Shown here: positions 11,959 to 24,468 of the stretch, one piece after another | How the letters are laid out: every line of letters begins with the position of its first letter | Position numbering within the stretch: position 1 is the stretch's first letter | Origin: Lenzites betulinus | Lineage: Eukaryota > Basidiomycota > Agaricomycetes > Polyporales > Polyporaceae | Reading direction: 5' to 3' | Length of the DNA stretch: 64,000 nucleotides | Assembly: GCA_022264855.1 (NCBI GenBank) | Contig: JABYQU010000002.1 | Span: 124,001 to 188,000 of the forward strand | The notes under the pieces: generated by a model | Told to the model about the DNA's origin: nothing | The model's input: the letters and a program-made list of their open reading frames with translations, nothing else | Databases searched by the model: none | Program-made: the position numbers and the translations under genes

Positions 11959-13471
11959 TCAAAGCGACGGCCACAGAACATACAGAAGAGCGGATACAAG
12001 CAGCATCCAGTGCAGACGGATAGTAGACGGATGCAACACGGTCGAGCCGGAGCTGATGGGAAGGAGTCCTGCTTGCTGCGGACTGGACACCTGCGTCGCG
12101 ACGACCTGTGTAGTGGAGAGTATCGTCTGCCTGTGAACAGATAATCTATCAGCGCGCGCTGGGAATTGAGGCACAAGTCAGGCGCACGTCACGGTAATCT
12201 CCTCTGTTGTCCCAGAAGCCGTCACCGTGCTCACGTACGTCTCCTCGAGGGTGAGCGTCACCGGAGCGGTGATGACCTCCGTTAGCGTCGCCGTCGCCGT
12301 CGGGGCGACCGTCTTGAAGATCGTTATAAAGCCCATGGAGGACGTTACCGTGGAGTCCGGCGGTGCGCCCCCGGACGGCTCGACGACGATGGTCCCAGGG
12401 AGGCCCGAGATATCAATGGTGATATCACCGTCCCCAGCAGTAACAGTGATGATGTTGCCGCTACTGGTAGACGTCGACTGGGGCACGTCGGTCGCAGTCG
12501 GCGTGGGAGTGATGGCGGAGTCGGTCGCATTTGTGGAAGCGATTGTGGTGGAGGCGGAGGCGGTAGCATTGGCCGGCGCAGTCGTGACTGAGGCAGTTGC
12601 ATTGACCGAATCAGTGCCTGCGGGCGGGTCCGGGGTGTCAAAAAAGTTGCTTGACGCTGTGAGGATGATTGGGGGGTGACGCACCAGCAGTATCGGTGCC
12701 ATTTGTGACCGACTCGGCAGGCGGAGGACTCGATAATTGAGGTTGCGATTGCAGAGTGTTTTCCGATACATCGCAGGACTCAGAGACATTGCCAGTGTTT
12801 CGAACTTGAACTGGAATGGGGGTGATGGCAAAAAAGCTCGAGCCGTTGATGTGAGACGTTTCGTATAGTGTTAGCTATGCACGCGATCGTGGCGGTTTAA
12901 AACGGTGCTCGCTGAAGGGCGTTAGGTTACGCACATTGAACGCGCCCGTTTGCAAGCAGGTGGGAACAGTCCAATGTATGTGTTTGACCGTGCTTCCGGG
13001 TTCTTGGGAGAGTAATTGCGGTCCGGAGGATACAGTGAGGTTCTTCTGCTGCGTAGCAGACACAAGATAGACCTCAAGCAGGTCAATGCCAGCGGTGGTA
13101 CCCGACGCCGCGGACACCTATTCTTGTCAATGTGAGAAGACTGTACGTTAGTTATGAGAAATTGAACCGCGACGTACGTCAATCGATACGTCCGAAGCAC
13201 TCCCCGCATTGAGAACCCTAGAAGTTGGATGAGGTAACTGTCATGTCGAAACCATTGCTTCGACTTACGCATCGGGTTGCGGAGAATCCAGGACGGCAAG
13301 CCCCTGGGTAAGATCTCGGCGGCTCAAGACATCTAGGGCAGCGACAGGTAGAATGCATGAAGCGACAGACAGGTAGAAAGCGAATGACAGCAGAAGCCAG
13401 GAGATTATACGAAAAAGAGGTTGAAAAGTCGCAGAGCGGGCGCCGAGAGGGTGGTCCAGCACCTTGAGCAT
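11959..13471 (-). CDS. Secreted Ser/Thr-rich protein with probable GPI anchor
   Basis: The first exon (start 13471) carries a signal-type helix (RIISWLLLSFAFYLSVASC) and LDVLSRRDLTQGLAVLDSPQP. The next exons encode a compact ectodomain: VLNAGSASDVSID, GIDLLEVYLVSATQQKNLTV, HIHWTVPTCLQTGAFNV and SHINGSSFFAITPIPVQVRN. This resembles the Ig-like domain of fungal Kre9/Knh1-related and GPI-anchored wall proteins. A long Thr/Ser/Ala region follows (about 12600-12190), rich in sites for O-mannosylation. The last exon ends with a hydrophobic tail, LHWMLLVSALLYVLWPSL, as expected for GPI attachment. The last junction (EEITVT to QTILSTT) is phase 2 with donor gtgcgc. The role in the cell wall is an inference. 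The start could lie slightly elsewhere. Confidence 0.72.
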
Positions 13472-13887
13472 CGCTTCACATGAGGGGGGCGCGCCACGAA
13501 ACCAGCCGGCCTAGAAGCAGGAAGGATGAAAGGACGGGCTGCTCTCTCGACCAAGGGGGTCGATAGCGCGCAGCGCAAGCCCTGTGATACTGCTATACCG
13601 TGTTTCCGCTCCGGTCGTAGATGATGCACTGGGTCCAGCCCTGGTGACGGTGGCGGAAATGAGCTACGGTGTGTTGATGGACGTGTCGCGATGGTCTGCG
13701 ATGCTGCGTTGCTGCTATGTCTTGCCATTTTGGGCGTTGCACTGCTCGATCATCAAAGTGATCTCAGATCCGTCGCCCCGCATTCCCCGGGCCGCTATTC
13801 CTTCGCCACGACCACCACGAGCCGCCACCGTACCGTCTCCACATACCGGCCAGGCGACCACCGCACGCCCCCAGATAATTCGCCGAG
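13472..13887. promoter_or_regulatory. Divergent intergenic region, GPI-type protein / cyclin H
   Basis: 416 bases between divergent starts. The half near the cyclin gene is C-rich. No gene or definite binding site is seen. Confidence 0.4.
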
Positions 13888-15112
13888 ATGACCGCAGTGA
13901 CTTCCGCGGATCCACAAACATCTTCCACGCCTACGCAACAGTCGCTGTATGAAGGCAGCACGCAGTATCGCCATTGGCGATTCTCGCCGGAGCAGCTTGC
14001 TCGGATGCGATTCAGGCTCAACGAAGACGCTGTTTCCGCTATAAGGAACGCGTTTGAGGCCGACTCTGTAAGCGGTGCTGGCACTATGGTAGCGTTTGAA
14101 ACTCACAGGACGGGATATGTAGCCAGGATCGTCATCGGGCATATCCTTTCTGACCTCAGAAGAGGAGCACCTGCTGGTGAAACTCTATGTCGGGAAGATC
14201 CCACAACTATGCGGTCACTTCCGATTTCCCGAAGAAGTGGAAGCGACCGCCGTTTCATACATGAAACGATTCTACCTCAAGAACACTGTCATGGACTGGC
14301 ATCCAAAGAACGTTATGTACGCCCTTGTTCCCTATAAAGCAGTACACGCGCTCACAAACGCGTCAAAAGGCTCACGGCGCTATTCCTAGCGACCAAAACG
14401 ACCAATCATCCAATCTCCTTGGAATCCTATGCGGCGCACATTCCACGAACGGTGCCATCTGATGTCCTTGACTTGGAATTCCTCGTGGCCCAAAGTCTCG
14501 GATTTGACTTCGCCGTGTGGCATCCTCATAAAGCGCTATGGGGCATGTGGCTGGACGTTCAGGTGAGCGCACAGTGTTCATCACCCGCTGATGCGTTGTA
14601 TTCACGTCCTTCAGAATCTGCCTGATGCTTCGATCGAGGAGCTTAGCAGAGCATACGAAGCCGCCGTAGGCCATGTGCGGTCGGCGCGTTTATCGGACGC
14701 GGAGTTCATTTATACACCGTCGCAAATCGCTTTGGCCTGCTTCTCAATCGCCTCGCCTATGTTGGCGTCAGCTTGGGCGCATGCGAAGTTTCCCTCGACG
14801 CCTCATCCGCCGGTCCTAGACATATTGGACTCGATCAAGGCGCTAATCTTACGGGAAGGATCACCGCCGGATGTCGAAGCTGTACGAGAAGTGGACCGGC
14901 GACTGAGACTATGCAAAAATCCGGAGAAGATCCCCGGGAGTAACGCCTATGTCAAGAAGCAGCAAGAGAAGGAGAGGCGGGCGGATGAGAAGAGGTTGCG
15001 GAAGGCAGAGGCTGCACGGATCGCGATGGAGGAGGGGGATCCGTTTGGAAGCGAGCTGGCGAAGAAGGCAGCAGCGGCCGCAGAGCTGGATGACGACGAC
15101 GACGACGATTGA
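13888..15112 (+). CDS. CCL1: Cyclin H (TFIIH kinase cyclin, Ccl1)
   Basis: Partner of the CDK7/Kin28 kinase in TFIIH, which phosphorylates the Pol II CTD. The N-terminal block SLYEGSTQYRHWRFSPEQLA is the hallmark of the family (SxQ...W.F). Intron 1 (14067-14120 region, ending gatatgtag) restores PGSSSGISFLTSEEEHLLVK in frame. The first cyclin fold reads KLYVGKIPQLCGHFRFPEEV, TAVSYMKRFYLKNTVMDWHP and LTALFLATKTTNHPISLESY. LDLEFLVAQSLGFDFAVWHP leads into the second fold, ending SPMLASAWAHAKFP and DILDSIKALI. The C-terminus is a Lys/Arg/Glu helix followed by a run of Asp before the stop at 15112. Length (about 330 residues) and order fit the family. Confidence 0.94.
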
Positions 15113-15787
15113 CGCGTGCGTCGTCTGGACGTTGACATGTCTGGCCGGGCATCCAGGTTTATACGTGTGCGAATGGGGGTATGTGGAGCTCTTGAACTAA
15201 GTGTACCGCAAATCTGTGCCAGTGATAGGGAGCGGATGACCAGTGCTGAGCTGTGGTGCACATTGTAATATGGTGTAGCGTATTGTAGAGTATAAACAAA
15301 GGAGGGACTACATGGCTGGGCCGCCTCGGAGGTGTGCATATGCAATTGCTGGGCTGCGGCAAAGGTCTCGAGACCGGACTCCGGAGTGATGAAAGTGAAA
15401 CAGTGCGACATGTGGGCGCACAGAAGACCAAATGGACAGCCGGGTCGGGGAGGACGTTGGGAAAGCCCGGGCATGGATTGGAAGGCGGTCTGAGAATGCA
15501 AAGAAGGTTCACGCAAGGAGGATGATGGAGATCCAGGACGGAGGCGTGAGAGTCTGAGTGAGGACGCGCAGGGCTCGGACGCGGCAAGCATCGCGGCTCG
15601 ATTTGTCGGCGCGCTCCCGTCACCATCATCCTCTCTTCGTCCTCCTCCTTTCTTTCTCCTCACCACTACCGCCGCTCTCTCTGGATTCCAACAACGCTCG
15701 CGAGCCGGGCGGCCTCCCGACCCCGTCTCCCCCCTCGCTGTCCGCGCCTCCCCCGTCCTTCTCGGCCCCATTCTGTCTCACTGGACC
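15113..15787. promoter_or_regulatory. Upstream region of the CNH-GYF gene
   Basis: 675 bases between cyclin H and the next plus-strand start. The last 200 bases are strongly pyrimidine-rich (tcctcctttctttctcctc and similar), a common feature of fungal core promoters and leaders. Several antisense ORFs cross the region but have no family character. Confidence 0.5.
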
Positions 15788-18700
15788 ATGTCCCCTCGCC
15801 CCGCCGGCCTTTCGGTCGACAGTCTCGAGCTGGTCCCCGCCTCGTCCAGCTCGCCGCCACCCATCCAGGACGACCAGTCCAGTGACGCCCCTGACACTGT
15901 GGAAACCGACTACGAGCACGATGTCATAGAAGAGGTTGATGAGCATCCCGAGGATCTGACCATCCAAGGACCCAAGATGGTCTCCTCGGATAAAACCCAG
16001 ACTCACGACATTGCCACTCCCTCCCCCACTACCCTCGGTCCTGCAACGCCGCAGGAACGTGTGTCCGATACAGACGCCATGAGTGTACATAGTATGCCCG
16101 TCGTGCAGGTCACGGAACCCACCAGCCCTACCCTACCAGCCACTCCTCGAAGCGTGTCATCTCATCACTCTTCAATGGCGACTAATAGCAACACCCTGGC
16201 TCCACAGCCTGGCTCTGCTGTCGATAGACGGAGACGCAATCGTGCTACTCTCGATGTGAGTTGTTCGCAGTCAGATACTGTCCCCGAGCACGGCATTCTG
16301 ACTTGAGCAGAGTCGTGCATCCAACCGTTTCTCTGGCTTCTTGTCCAATCTCATCCACCGAAGAGACCATCCCCCAAACCCTGTGCCCGAGCCCGTTGCC
16401 CCCTCGTCCCCCTCACCTGCAAATCCGTCGTCACGGGCATCGTCGCCGGCGCCCTTGCGACCGTCGACACCTCCTCCGCAACTTCCTCCACCTTCTCTGG
16501 ACGACCTCGGCCTCAGCATTACGTCTCTCACGTCCCATATCTCCCCTGCACATTTCAGCAATCCCCCCACCAGTGGTGCTTTCCTAGCGCCCCATTATCT
16601 TCTTCTCTGCCACTCGCAGGGGTTAGATGTTCTCCCGCTCATCTCCCCTCCAGCACCCCAGCCATATGCGTTGGTTCGTAGGGCGCCCTTCAAGAGTGTC
16701 GTGGTGATGGAACATCGTGGAGTTCTTGTTGCCATCGCTGGCCGCAGGGATGGTGTCCGGGTGTATGCGCTAGAAGAGATCCGACGTATGGTGGAATGGC
16801 GGATGGACGTCGAGATTCGCCGTGAAAGGGAGCGGGCGCGTCGGGAGGAGACCAAACGCCCGGTGACTGCCGTCACCTTCATGAACAACGACGGGCAGGA
16901 CCGCAGGGCATCCATGGACAAGCGTCCGGCGACATCGATTACGCCTGCGATGACCGCCAGCGAGAAGAAGGCTCGGCGGAGCTCTGTTTCAGTCATGCCT
17001 CCTGGTCCTCCCCGTCCCCCTGTCATTCGGCCACCAAAGCCCAGGACACCTAGTCGACAAGCTCCGCAACCTGAGCCGGCGGGCCCACCTCCTGCATACA
17101 CGGGGTCACCACCGCGTGACCCAGAGGTTACCCCCATTGCGCGTACGCGCTCCCGTGCTACCTCGGTCAGCGAGGTGTTGGCTGGCAACGTCTCGCGCCG
17201 CCATACACTGACTAACATCACCGGCGAGACCGATCATCAGGACGACAGCAAGGGCGACTGGGCTTCAAGCGACGACGAAGCCATTAATGTGATGGCAGCT
17301 CCTGGTGGAAGTCAGCTGTTGGATGAACGGACAAGTGCATTGGCTGCCGCGTCTGCATCTGCTCCGTCGTCCAGTCCGAACGCCAGGGTCGACGTGTCGC
17401 GGTCTCAAACTGCACCATCCATCAATACTCGTTCGTCTAATCGTCGTAGACCCGCAAACCTGGACCTTGGTTTGACTCGTTCGAGCACCACCGCAACTGT
17501 GATACCCGTCCCCCCTCCTTCTCCCACTCCAACCCTTCTGACACTTCGTCAGGCTCTTTCCATAAACAGCAGCAGCCCTCGGAATGGGGAAGGGGCCCTT
17601 TCCCCCGATGTAGATGCAGATGCTGACGCAGACGCCGAAGAGGACGAAGATGGGGATCCTGGCCCGTCCTCTCCTACAACTCCGACCCGCGAGCGAATTA
17701 GCTTGGCAGAGGCTTTATTCGAGAGCCGTCTGCCGGATATTCCGCCACCCGGTGCTCAACAGCCTCAGGAGCCGATCCTCATCGACTCCGGGAGTTATGC
17801 TGACGGCGAGGCGCCTTCCAGTCCGCGGACGTCTGAATCGCATTCAACGTATACAAGGCACAGCACTGGCGAACAGTCTAACAGACGGCGGCGGAGATGG
17901 TCAGTTCTTGGTGGCGTTTTCTCGGCCACGTCGGGCCAATCGCAGTCATCCATACCGTCCCTTCCGGAACTCACCCAGAGCGCGATGCAACCACCCAGCG
18001 TTCCGGCCCCAGAGATGCGCGAACGGAGACCGCAGGTTCTTTCTCGCTCACAGTCTGGACGCATTCAGCAGTCGCCGTCTACTGCGACCGTGACTCCGTC
18101 GAGGTCGATGACTCTGAGAAGGCCGTCGACGTCCCCTGCTCCCGTCCGCTCAGCTGCCACCCAGCCTCCTGCTGATCCTCTCCCGCCTCCGCTACCAGCA
18201 CTACCTGTCTCCGCAGGATCTTCGCATTCACGCTTCCTTCCCCGGATACTAACCAACGCGTTGACACGACGATCTGACGACGCCCCTCCATTACCGCGTG
18301 CTACCGGGATAGGTTCTGACAGAACAGCCAGTTTAACAACGCCCGCGCATGCTCCAGCACCCAAGCTGGAGTACGTGAAGCTTCCAGGAACGAAGGGCGC
18401 CGTTGCGGTCAAGGCCGTGGAAACAGCGAAGAAGAGGTAAGTTCCTTCCATTCTTTGCAGGCCGCCGGTGCGTCACCTCACGCGCCCTTCCCAGCTTCCT
18501 GGCTATTCTATGCGGGGATAACGGCGAGAAAGTGGAGCTATTCGCCGGAACGTACCGGACTGCTCTTGGCCTGTCTCGCACGTTCATCCTTCCCGATTCG
18601 CCGCGCTCCCTCGAGCTGCAACTGCAGGGCGACGATCTGGTCGAGGTCTTCCTCGTGTTCTCACAAAATGTGTTCGGGCTCGAGCCTGCGACCGTGCGGG

Positions 18701-20184
18701 TTCGAGAGGTGAGAATAGGACGCGCGGAGCGGCGAGCGGCGCGGAGGAGGGCACGCGAGAACGCGTCTGGACGCACGGCGGATAACGACACGGATGGCGG
18801 GGCTGGAAACGCAGAGGAGGATGCCTCGGTGAACGTCACAATCGGCGTAGCGGTCACTCCACCTGCCGTTGACGATCCACCCACACCTGGTCCAGGGATT
18901 GCGTCGCCTCCGTCGGAGACCACCTCGCAGGTCCAGCTGGACACGGCGAGCACGACGGGCAATACGACGGACGAACTTGTTGCCGTCGCAGCTGCTCAGG
19001 CGAGCCCGTATACCACCTTCCAGCAGCTGTCGTTTGCTCCCAACTTCCCGCTTGCCACGATCGCGGATGAGTACATCATACCGCCCACGTACCGGTCGTT
19101 CTTGGAGTACAGGAGTCAGCACGAGCCGGAGCCCAATGGTGGTACGAACGTGGACCTGTCGCAGGTCCAGTTCTCTCCTCCTGGTCTACCAGTCCCAACA
19201 CCAGCGCCTCCCTCAAAATGGTTCTACCGCGATCCCAAGGGTGTCATTCACGGTATGCGTTCCTGCAGTCTTGTGTTCTTGTATATGGTCTGATAAAACC
19301 TCGTAGGGCCATGGAAAGCGTCACTCATGCAGGCTTGGTACCGTGATGGGCTGCTACCCCCTGATCTCCCCGTAAGACGGGAGGAAGACGCAGAGTATAC
19401 GATGTTGAAGGACCTGCGACTCCAATGCGTCGACCCCTCACATCCCTTCCGTTCATCACCCCCACCGCCCCCACATACCACCTCCCCGATCACGCCCGAC
19501 GCGAACAAGCCGCTTCTCTGCCCACAATCGCTTCTCACACAGCCTAAGCACTTTGGCCCGCCTGCGCTCTTTTTCTCGTCGCGCGGCGGCCACAGCACGA
19601 CCATCGTCGACTCGCGCGGCCGGTCGGTCCTGAAGGGGCGCTTCGTCTGGAGCACAGACGACGCAGACGATACCCAGGCCGTCTCGACGACGGGTCGACT
19701 TGGCGACGTGAAGCGACTGGAGGCGTTCGACGTGAAGGATCGCGCAGTGCTTGTCGCGATGCGCCAAGGCGGTATCGAGGCAGTCGATTTCGGCGACGCG
19801 CTCCTGCGCCCTGCGGACCACTCGCGCACCATCCTCCCCCACTTCCATCCCTTGACGTCTGCGATCAACCGTCGGGGGCCGTATGTGTGGAAGATCGGGA
19901 CCCCGCTCGAGTCGCAGCGCGGCCCGATATCCTCGCTCCCCTCGCCACCCCCCACAGCGACGTCGACCTTCAAGGACGTTCCGCGGAAGAAGCTGAGCAC
20001 CGGGCCGTCGAAGTCCTCCGGACGCCCCGAGTTCATGGCGTCCGGCGACGGAGACCCCGAGCGGCCGCGCGAGGAGGTCATCTTCCTCGGGCGGAAGGGC
20101 GACGAGATGTACCTGTGCGAGAGGTCGAGCAACACCTTCCGGATTCTCAAGCTGTCCCCGAGCGAGGGCAGCGCGCGGTCATAG
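15788..20184 (+). CDS. Large protein with CNH-like segments and a C-terminal GYF domain
   Basis: Four exons join cleanly: 15788-16255, 16311-18436, 18495-19252 and 19307-20184, coding 1409 residues. Residues about 245-320 contain HYLLLCHSQGLDVLPL and VVVMEHRGVLVAIAGRRDG, resembling the first blades of a CNH propeller. Residues about 840-960 contain KLEYVKLPGTKGAVAVK and SFLAILCGDNGEKVELFAG, then TFILPDSPRSLELQL and FLVFSQNVFGLEP, resembling its last blades. About 500 disordered Ser/Pro-rich residues lie between, including an Asp/Ala run near 17610. The GYF domain spans residues about 1104-1160: KWFYRDPKGVIHGPW, LMQAWYRDGLLPPDLPV. GYF domains bind proline-rich peptides; CNH domains occur in Rho-pathway regulators. 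The combined function is unknown. The last 250 residues have no match I know. Confidence 0.82.
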
Positions 20185-20628
20185 CACGCGCCCCACCGCC
20201 CGCTCGTTCACGATCTTGTTCACGACCTCTCTTTCCCTTTCTCCCTCTCTCGCTGCCTCTCTCAATAAGACTAAGACCACGCCACGGACCCTCCCCCGCA
20301 CTGCACACTCCGCATCATACCTGCTGTATTTTCTAGGCCACACGCTGTGGGCACGTTGGCATGAGCCTCGTTCGTTTTGCCGTCGCTCGTCGCACGCACA
20401 GCGTCTCGCGCAATCCAGGGATACTCTCGTAATGACCTCCTAAATTGTATGGCTATTATCTAGCAATTATTGGCTCGCTCGTTCTTGCTCCCCTCCGCCG
20501 CATAATGCGGCGGATACGTCTGCCAACAAATCGAAATATCGAAAGAGCAACCGACCTGGGTATATTGACTGGATGCACGAGGTAGATCACAGGTACGTTC
20601 AGCACTACACAACACTGCAGTCCGGGTA
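20185..20628. other. Convergent intergenic region with pyrimidine tract
   Basis: 444 bases between convergent stops. A CT tract (20226-20265, tctctttccctttctccctc) follows the CNH-GYF stop, and the region toward 20470 is AT-richer. No gene is seen. Confidence 0.45.
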
Positions 20629-23600
20629 CTAGAAAAGGTCGACCACACCACGGCGCGGAGATACAACGCCCACGACCTTATTGAACCCGAGCAAGTCGCC
20701 GCCACGCGTAGCGACGAGGTCCGCTTGCAGGCCGTCCGTCTTGATTCCGAGCAGCTTCTCGACGTTCACGGAGGCCAGCGCCAGCGCGTCTGCCTTCTTG
20801 ATCTCGCCGCCGGACTCCAACGCAGCCTATCATATGTGCGAATGAGCAGCGTTCGATGCGGCGGAGCGAAGAAAGCGAGAGGTACCCAAGCGATGTCCAG
20901 ACGCGTGTTCCGCGCCATCCACGCCTCCACGACGCCGACCGCGACGGTCACATTGTGCGCCAGGAGCATTGAGATCGCGTTCGTCTCCGTGAGCGGCGGG
21001 CCCGCGAGGCTGTGGATGCATAACAAGATACCTGTCAGCGTCGGCGAATTCAATGACAGCAAGGGGGAACTACTCACATCCGGCGCTTCTCCCAGTAGTT
21101 CGGGAAGGGCCGCGGCTGCGAGATGACAACGCCGACGCCCGCCTCCCCAAGCTCGCGCGCGAGGAGGTGCGCCTCGGTCGCGCCAATGAGCGTGACCTGG
21201 ATGGCGCGATTAAAGTGCGCCTCCGCCTCCGCCTTGAGCGCGACGACGGACGCGATCGCGTCCGCGCTCTGCACGTCTACGACGAGCGGCGCGTCGCCCT
21301 ATTCGCAGTCAATATCAAAGTCAAAAGCGTGCGTGAGTACCGGGCTTCCGCGTCAAGAACGGGGTCGGTGAAAGGGAGACGCACCCGCTGCACGTTCGCC
21401 ACGAAGCTCTTGAGCTCGCCGGTCGCGTCCCCGAGCAGGATGCGGCGGAGCGCCGCGATCTGCGTGCTCACGCTGGGCGTGCCGACGGGGTGGATCGCGA
21501 CGTGCAGGCCGCCGACCTCCTGCAGGAGCGCGCCGCGCTCGAGCTTGTGGCGCGCGACGGTGGAGAACGCGGTGTTCAGCCCGGCGAGGAAGCCGCCGCT
21601 CTGCGGCGCGACGATGCCTGTCGTGACCCCAGAGCGGTATGCCAGCCTAGTGCACACGATAGATCAGGTTGCGTTTTGTAAGAAAAAGGGCAGGGGCGTA
21701 CAATGCATCACGCGTCCCGAACTGCAAGCCGTCGGCGGCGCGGACGAGCAGACCACTGCCACCAGCGATCTCCGGGACGACGTCCGTGAGGGGGTCGAGT
21801 ACATACCCGTCGATCGTCGACGCCTCTGCGGTGATCTCCTCCAGGCCGAGCGGCGAGCCCACGGTGACGAGGCCCGGGGAGAGCGCGCCGCCCTCGAGGT
21901 CGACGAACTCCGCGTCCTCGTCATCGCGCACGGACGCCCCGCATGCGCTCGCAGCGTCGCCCATGCACGCGATCTTACCATTGCGCACGACGACCACGCC
22001 CGCAGAGAGCGCGTCCGACGCGTCCGCGACGAACGCCTCGCGCACGCGCTGCTCCTGGCGCAGATACACGCTGCCGACGTTCGTAAAAACGACAACGTCC
22101 GCGCGCGCGGCCTTCGGCTCGAGCGGCGGCAGGCCGTCGTGCTTCAGCGTCTCCTGCGCCTCCGCGTCGAAGTCCGGCGTCTTGGGCGCGACCTGGAACG
22201 CCGGGGGCTTCGTGTGCGTGTAGGGGGTGGCGATCTGCGCGATGCCGTCGATCCAGACTTGCGCGGGCGTCGCGCCGAGGGCGAGGGGGTGGCTGTCCCA
22301 GAGGACGACGTCCGCGTCATAACCTGGACAGGCGTCAGTGTTGGGGGAGGAAGGGGGAGGGCGCGCGGCGTACCTTCGGAGACGTAGCCGATGCGGTGGT
22401 CCTGGCCCATAATCCGCGCAGGAGTGGACGTGACCGCGGCGAAGGCAAGGTTGGGCGGGAGGCCGTAGTAGTGCGCTTGTTGGGCCTCGTAAAGCAAGAA
22501 ACGAGAATCCAAGACTGAATGGTCCGACTACGACCGCCTGTTCAGCATTGCAGCTGCCGGAGATCAAGGGTGCTTCACATACCTTCATGACAACCTGCAG
22601 CCCGTTCTCTGCGAGTATCTTCGGGGCGAATTCTGAACCGCGGAACGCCTCCCGCTTGTACCTCGCGTTTGTGGCAAAGAGCGCGACCGCAGGCGGGTGT
22701 CCTGTGGGAATGGGTTCAGCATGAAGTCCCCATTGCACGAGCACTTCTCCCACCGTATGCAGACTTCAAGGTGCCTGGTACTAGGTATGTCTCGTGTGCG
22801 TGGTGGAACGCGGCAATGGAAAATTTGAACTCGTTCGTGAGCTGCAAGACTCATCTCAGCAGGGTATACGAGGTCGCTGCGAGGATCCACTTACCCGGAC
22901 CATGTCATCCAAATCGACGGTCTCATAGCAATGGTTTTGAACCTGGTTGCCATATATTCAGGCAGCCTACACCAAATCGCCTTTTACCAGTACGTACCTT
23001 GACGCGCCCCCGGAGGACGTCGACCAGAGCTTCCCACTGGAGGTCTTCGGGGAATTCGCCTAGGCCAGCCCATTCACCTTGAACAGCCTTTGCGCAGAAC
23101 TCATCCTGGGAGTGCTTGATCTGCCGCGCTTTTTCGTACGCTGAGCGGAATGCCCACGTGGTGTCCATGCGGGTGAATCCATAGATGCCATCTGGAAGCG
23201 TGTTGTCAGTATGGAAACCCCTGGGAGCTTGGGGACGGCTAGGTCTAACCAGGGTTTTCTCCACAAGCATGCCTGCAGACGGGATGTCATCGATTTAGTT
23301 CGTAGGGGAACGAGATTGAAGACGTACTTCATCTGGCGGTAACGGAACGACACTGTAGGGTCATACAGGGTTCTGTTGGTCTCGTACGGGTTCTCAAGCA
23401 ACATGCTAGTAGGAGACCGTCCCTCCGTGCGGCGCAGCTTAATGATGACACCCTGGCCGCCGATAGCATTGGCCGAGCCAGGCAGGATGAGCGAGGTCTA
23501 GTAAAGTGCACATATCAGACAACCAGAAAGTGTTTCCATGATTCTGTTAAGACTCACTGTCACTCCTCCTGCGATACTTGTCGCGAGAGACTCGTCATGG

Positions 23601-24468
23601 GTATTGAATGCATCGAGAGCTCGAAGCCACTATATGACCGGGTCAACACCTGTGGCGACATAACGACAACTCAGCACGTACGGGCTGGATTGGGCCTTTG
23701 AACGAGTTGCCGTCGTCGGTGCCGTGCAACTCAGGGCTTGGATCCACACCTCTGTGACACACTGTCATCCGTCATGTTCTTCGGAATATTTCCACCACAA
23801 CTCACAAGTGACTGTGCAGATCCACGATTCTGTGCGATGCCGGTAAGCGCGCGAAGGAGAGCGGTCACATGTATTCTACGACCTACCCAGAAGAGACCCA
23901 GCGTCCCTTGGCGTCGATACGCTTCAAGTCGACATATTCTTCCAGAACAGACTGCTGGAGATGTCCTACGCGTCTGATTATGCCTCCATGGAGGAGGACA
24001 TCGCCATGCACGACCTCATGGCCATTACCGCGCCCGGTCCAGATAGTCGCGTTCTAATAGGCGCCACATCGTTTAGCGAACCACGTTCATACCCAGAACA
24101 CCACCGCGGAGGATCGTCGTGCTTACCGTGATGACCGTAGGCGGAGTCCCTGGCACGAACCGGTCCGAGTACGTCCGGGTATGGAAATCGGGAGGTGGGC
24201 CGGGCTTGACGTCAAGCAGCTGGCATTTGTCGAGGTACTCTTGCGCGCGCAAGGGTACCGCGACTGTAGCGCGTCCGCCAGTGCCCGAAAGGTGCGCGAC
24301 CAGGCCGAGGTATTGCAGGACCGTCACGGACAGCACCGCGGCCAACACAAACCGTAGGAAGCGACGCCGCAACGGCTGGGCCGCCTGCGCGTTACAGCGA
24401 ACAGCTGTTGGCGCAGTTGGTGACGGCGGCCCATACAACGGCAGCTTAGCGTCTTCGAGTCCTGGCAT
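20629..24468 (-). CDS. Membrane-anchored tandem amidohydrolase-like protein
   Basis: The start at 24468 (MPGLEDAKLPLYGPP) is followed by a single membrane segment (RFLRFVLAAVLSVTVLQYLG), so the enzyme is probably a type II membrane or secreted protein. The first module is a metal-dependent hydrolase: NATIWTGRGN, HGGIIRRVG, DAKGRWVSSG, then IVDLHSHLGVDPSPE with the HxH metal ligands near 23806-23820. NTHDESLATSIAGGVTTSLI, SANAIGGQGVIIKLRR, NHCYETVDLDDM, AAFHHAHETYLVPG and MKSDHSVLDSRFLLYEAQQA follow. It closes with GYDADVVLWDSHPLALG. A second module repeats the fold (VVVVRNGKIACMG, AYRSGVTTGIVAPQSGGFLA), but the HxH position reads SPGLVTVGSPLGLEE. Similar fungal proteins are often labelled carbohydrate esterase family 9. 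The stop is at 20629. More than ten introns. The substrate is unknown. Confidence 0.85.

Noticed and set aside
15159..15629. A 156-codon minus-strand ORF between cyclin H and the CNH-GYF gene
   Set aside because: Pro/Ser/His-rich with no recognisable motif, lying in the promoter region of the CNH-GYF gene. Not supportable.
21053..22387. A 444-codon plus-strand ORF opposite the amidohydrolase gene
   Set aside because: It is extremely Arg/Asp/Val-rich and mirrors the GC-rich coding strand. The minus-strand frame has clear family motifs and spliced continuity, so the plus frame is a shadow.
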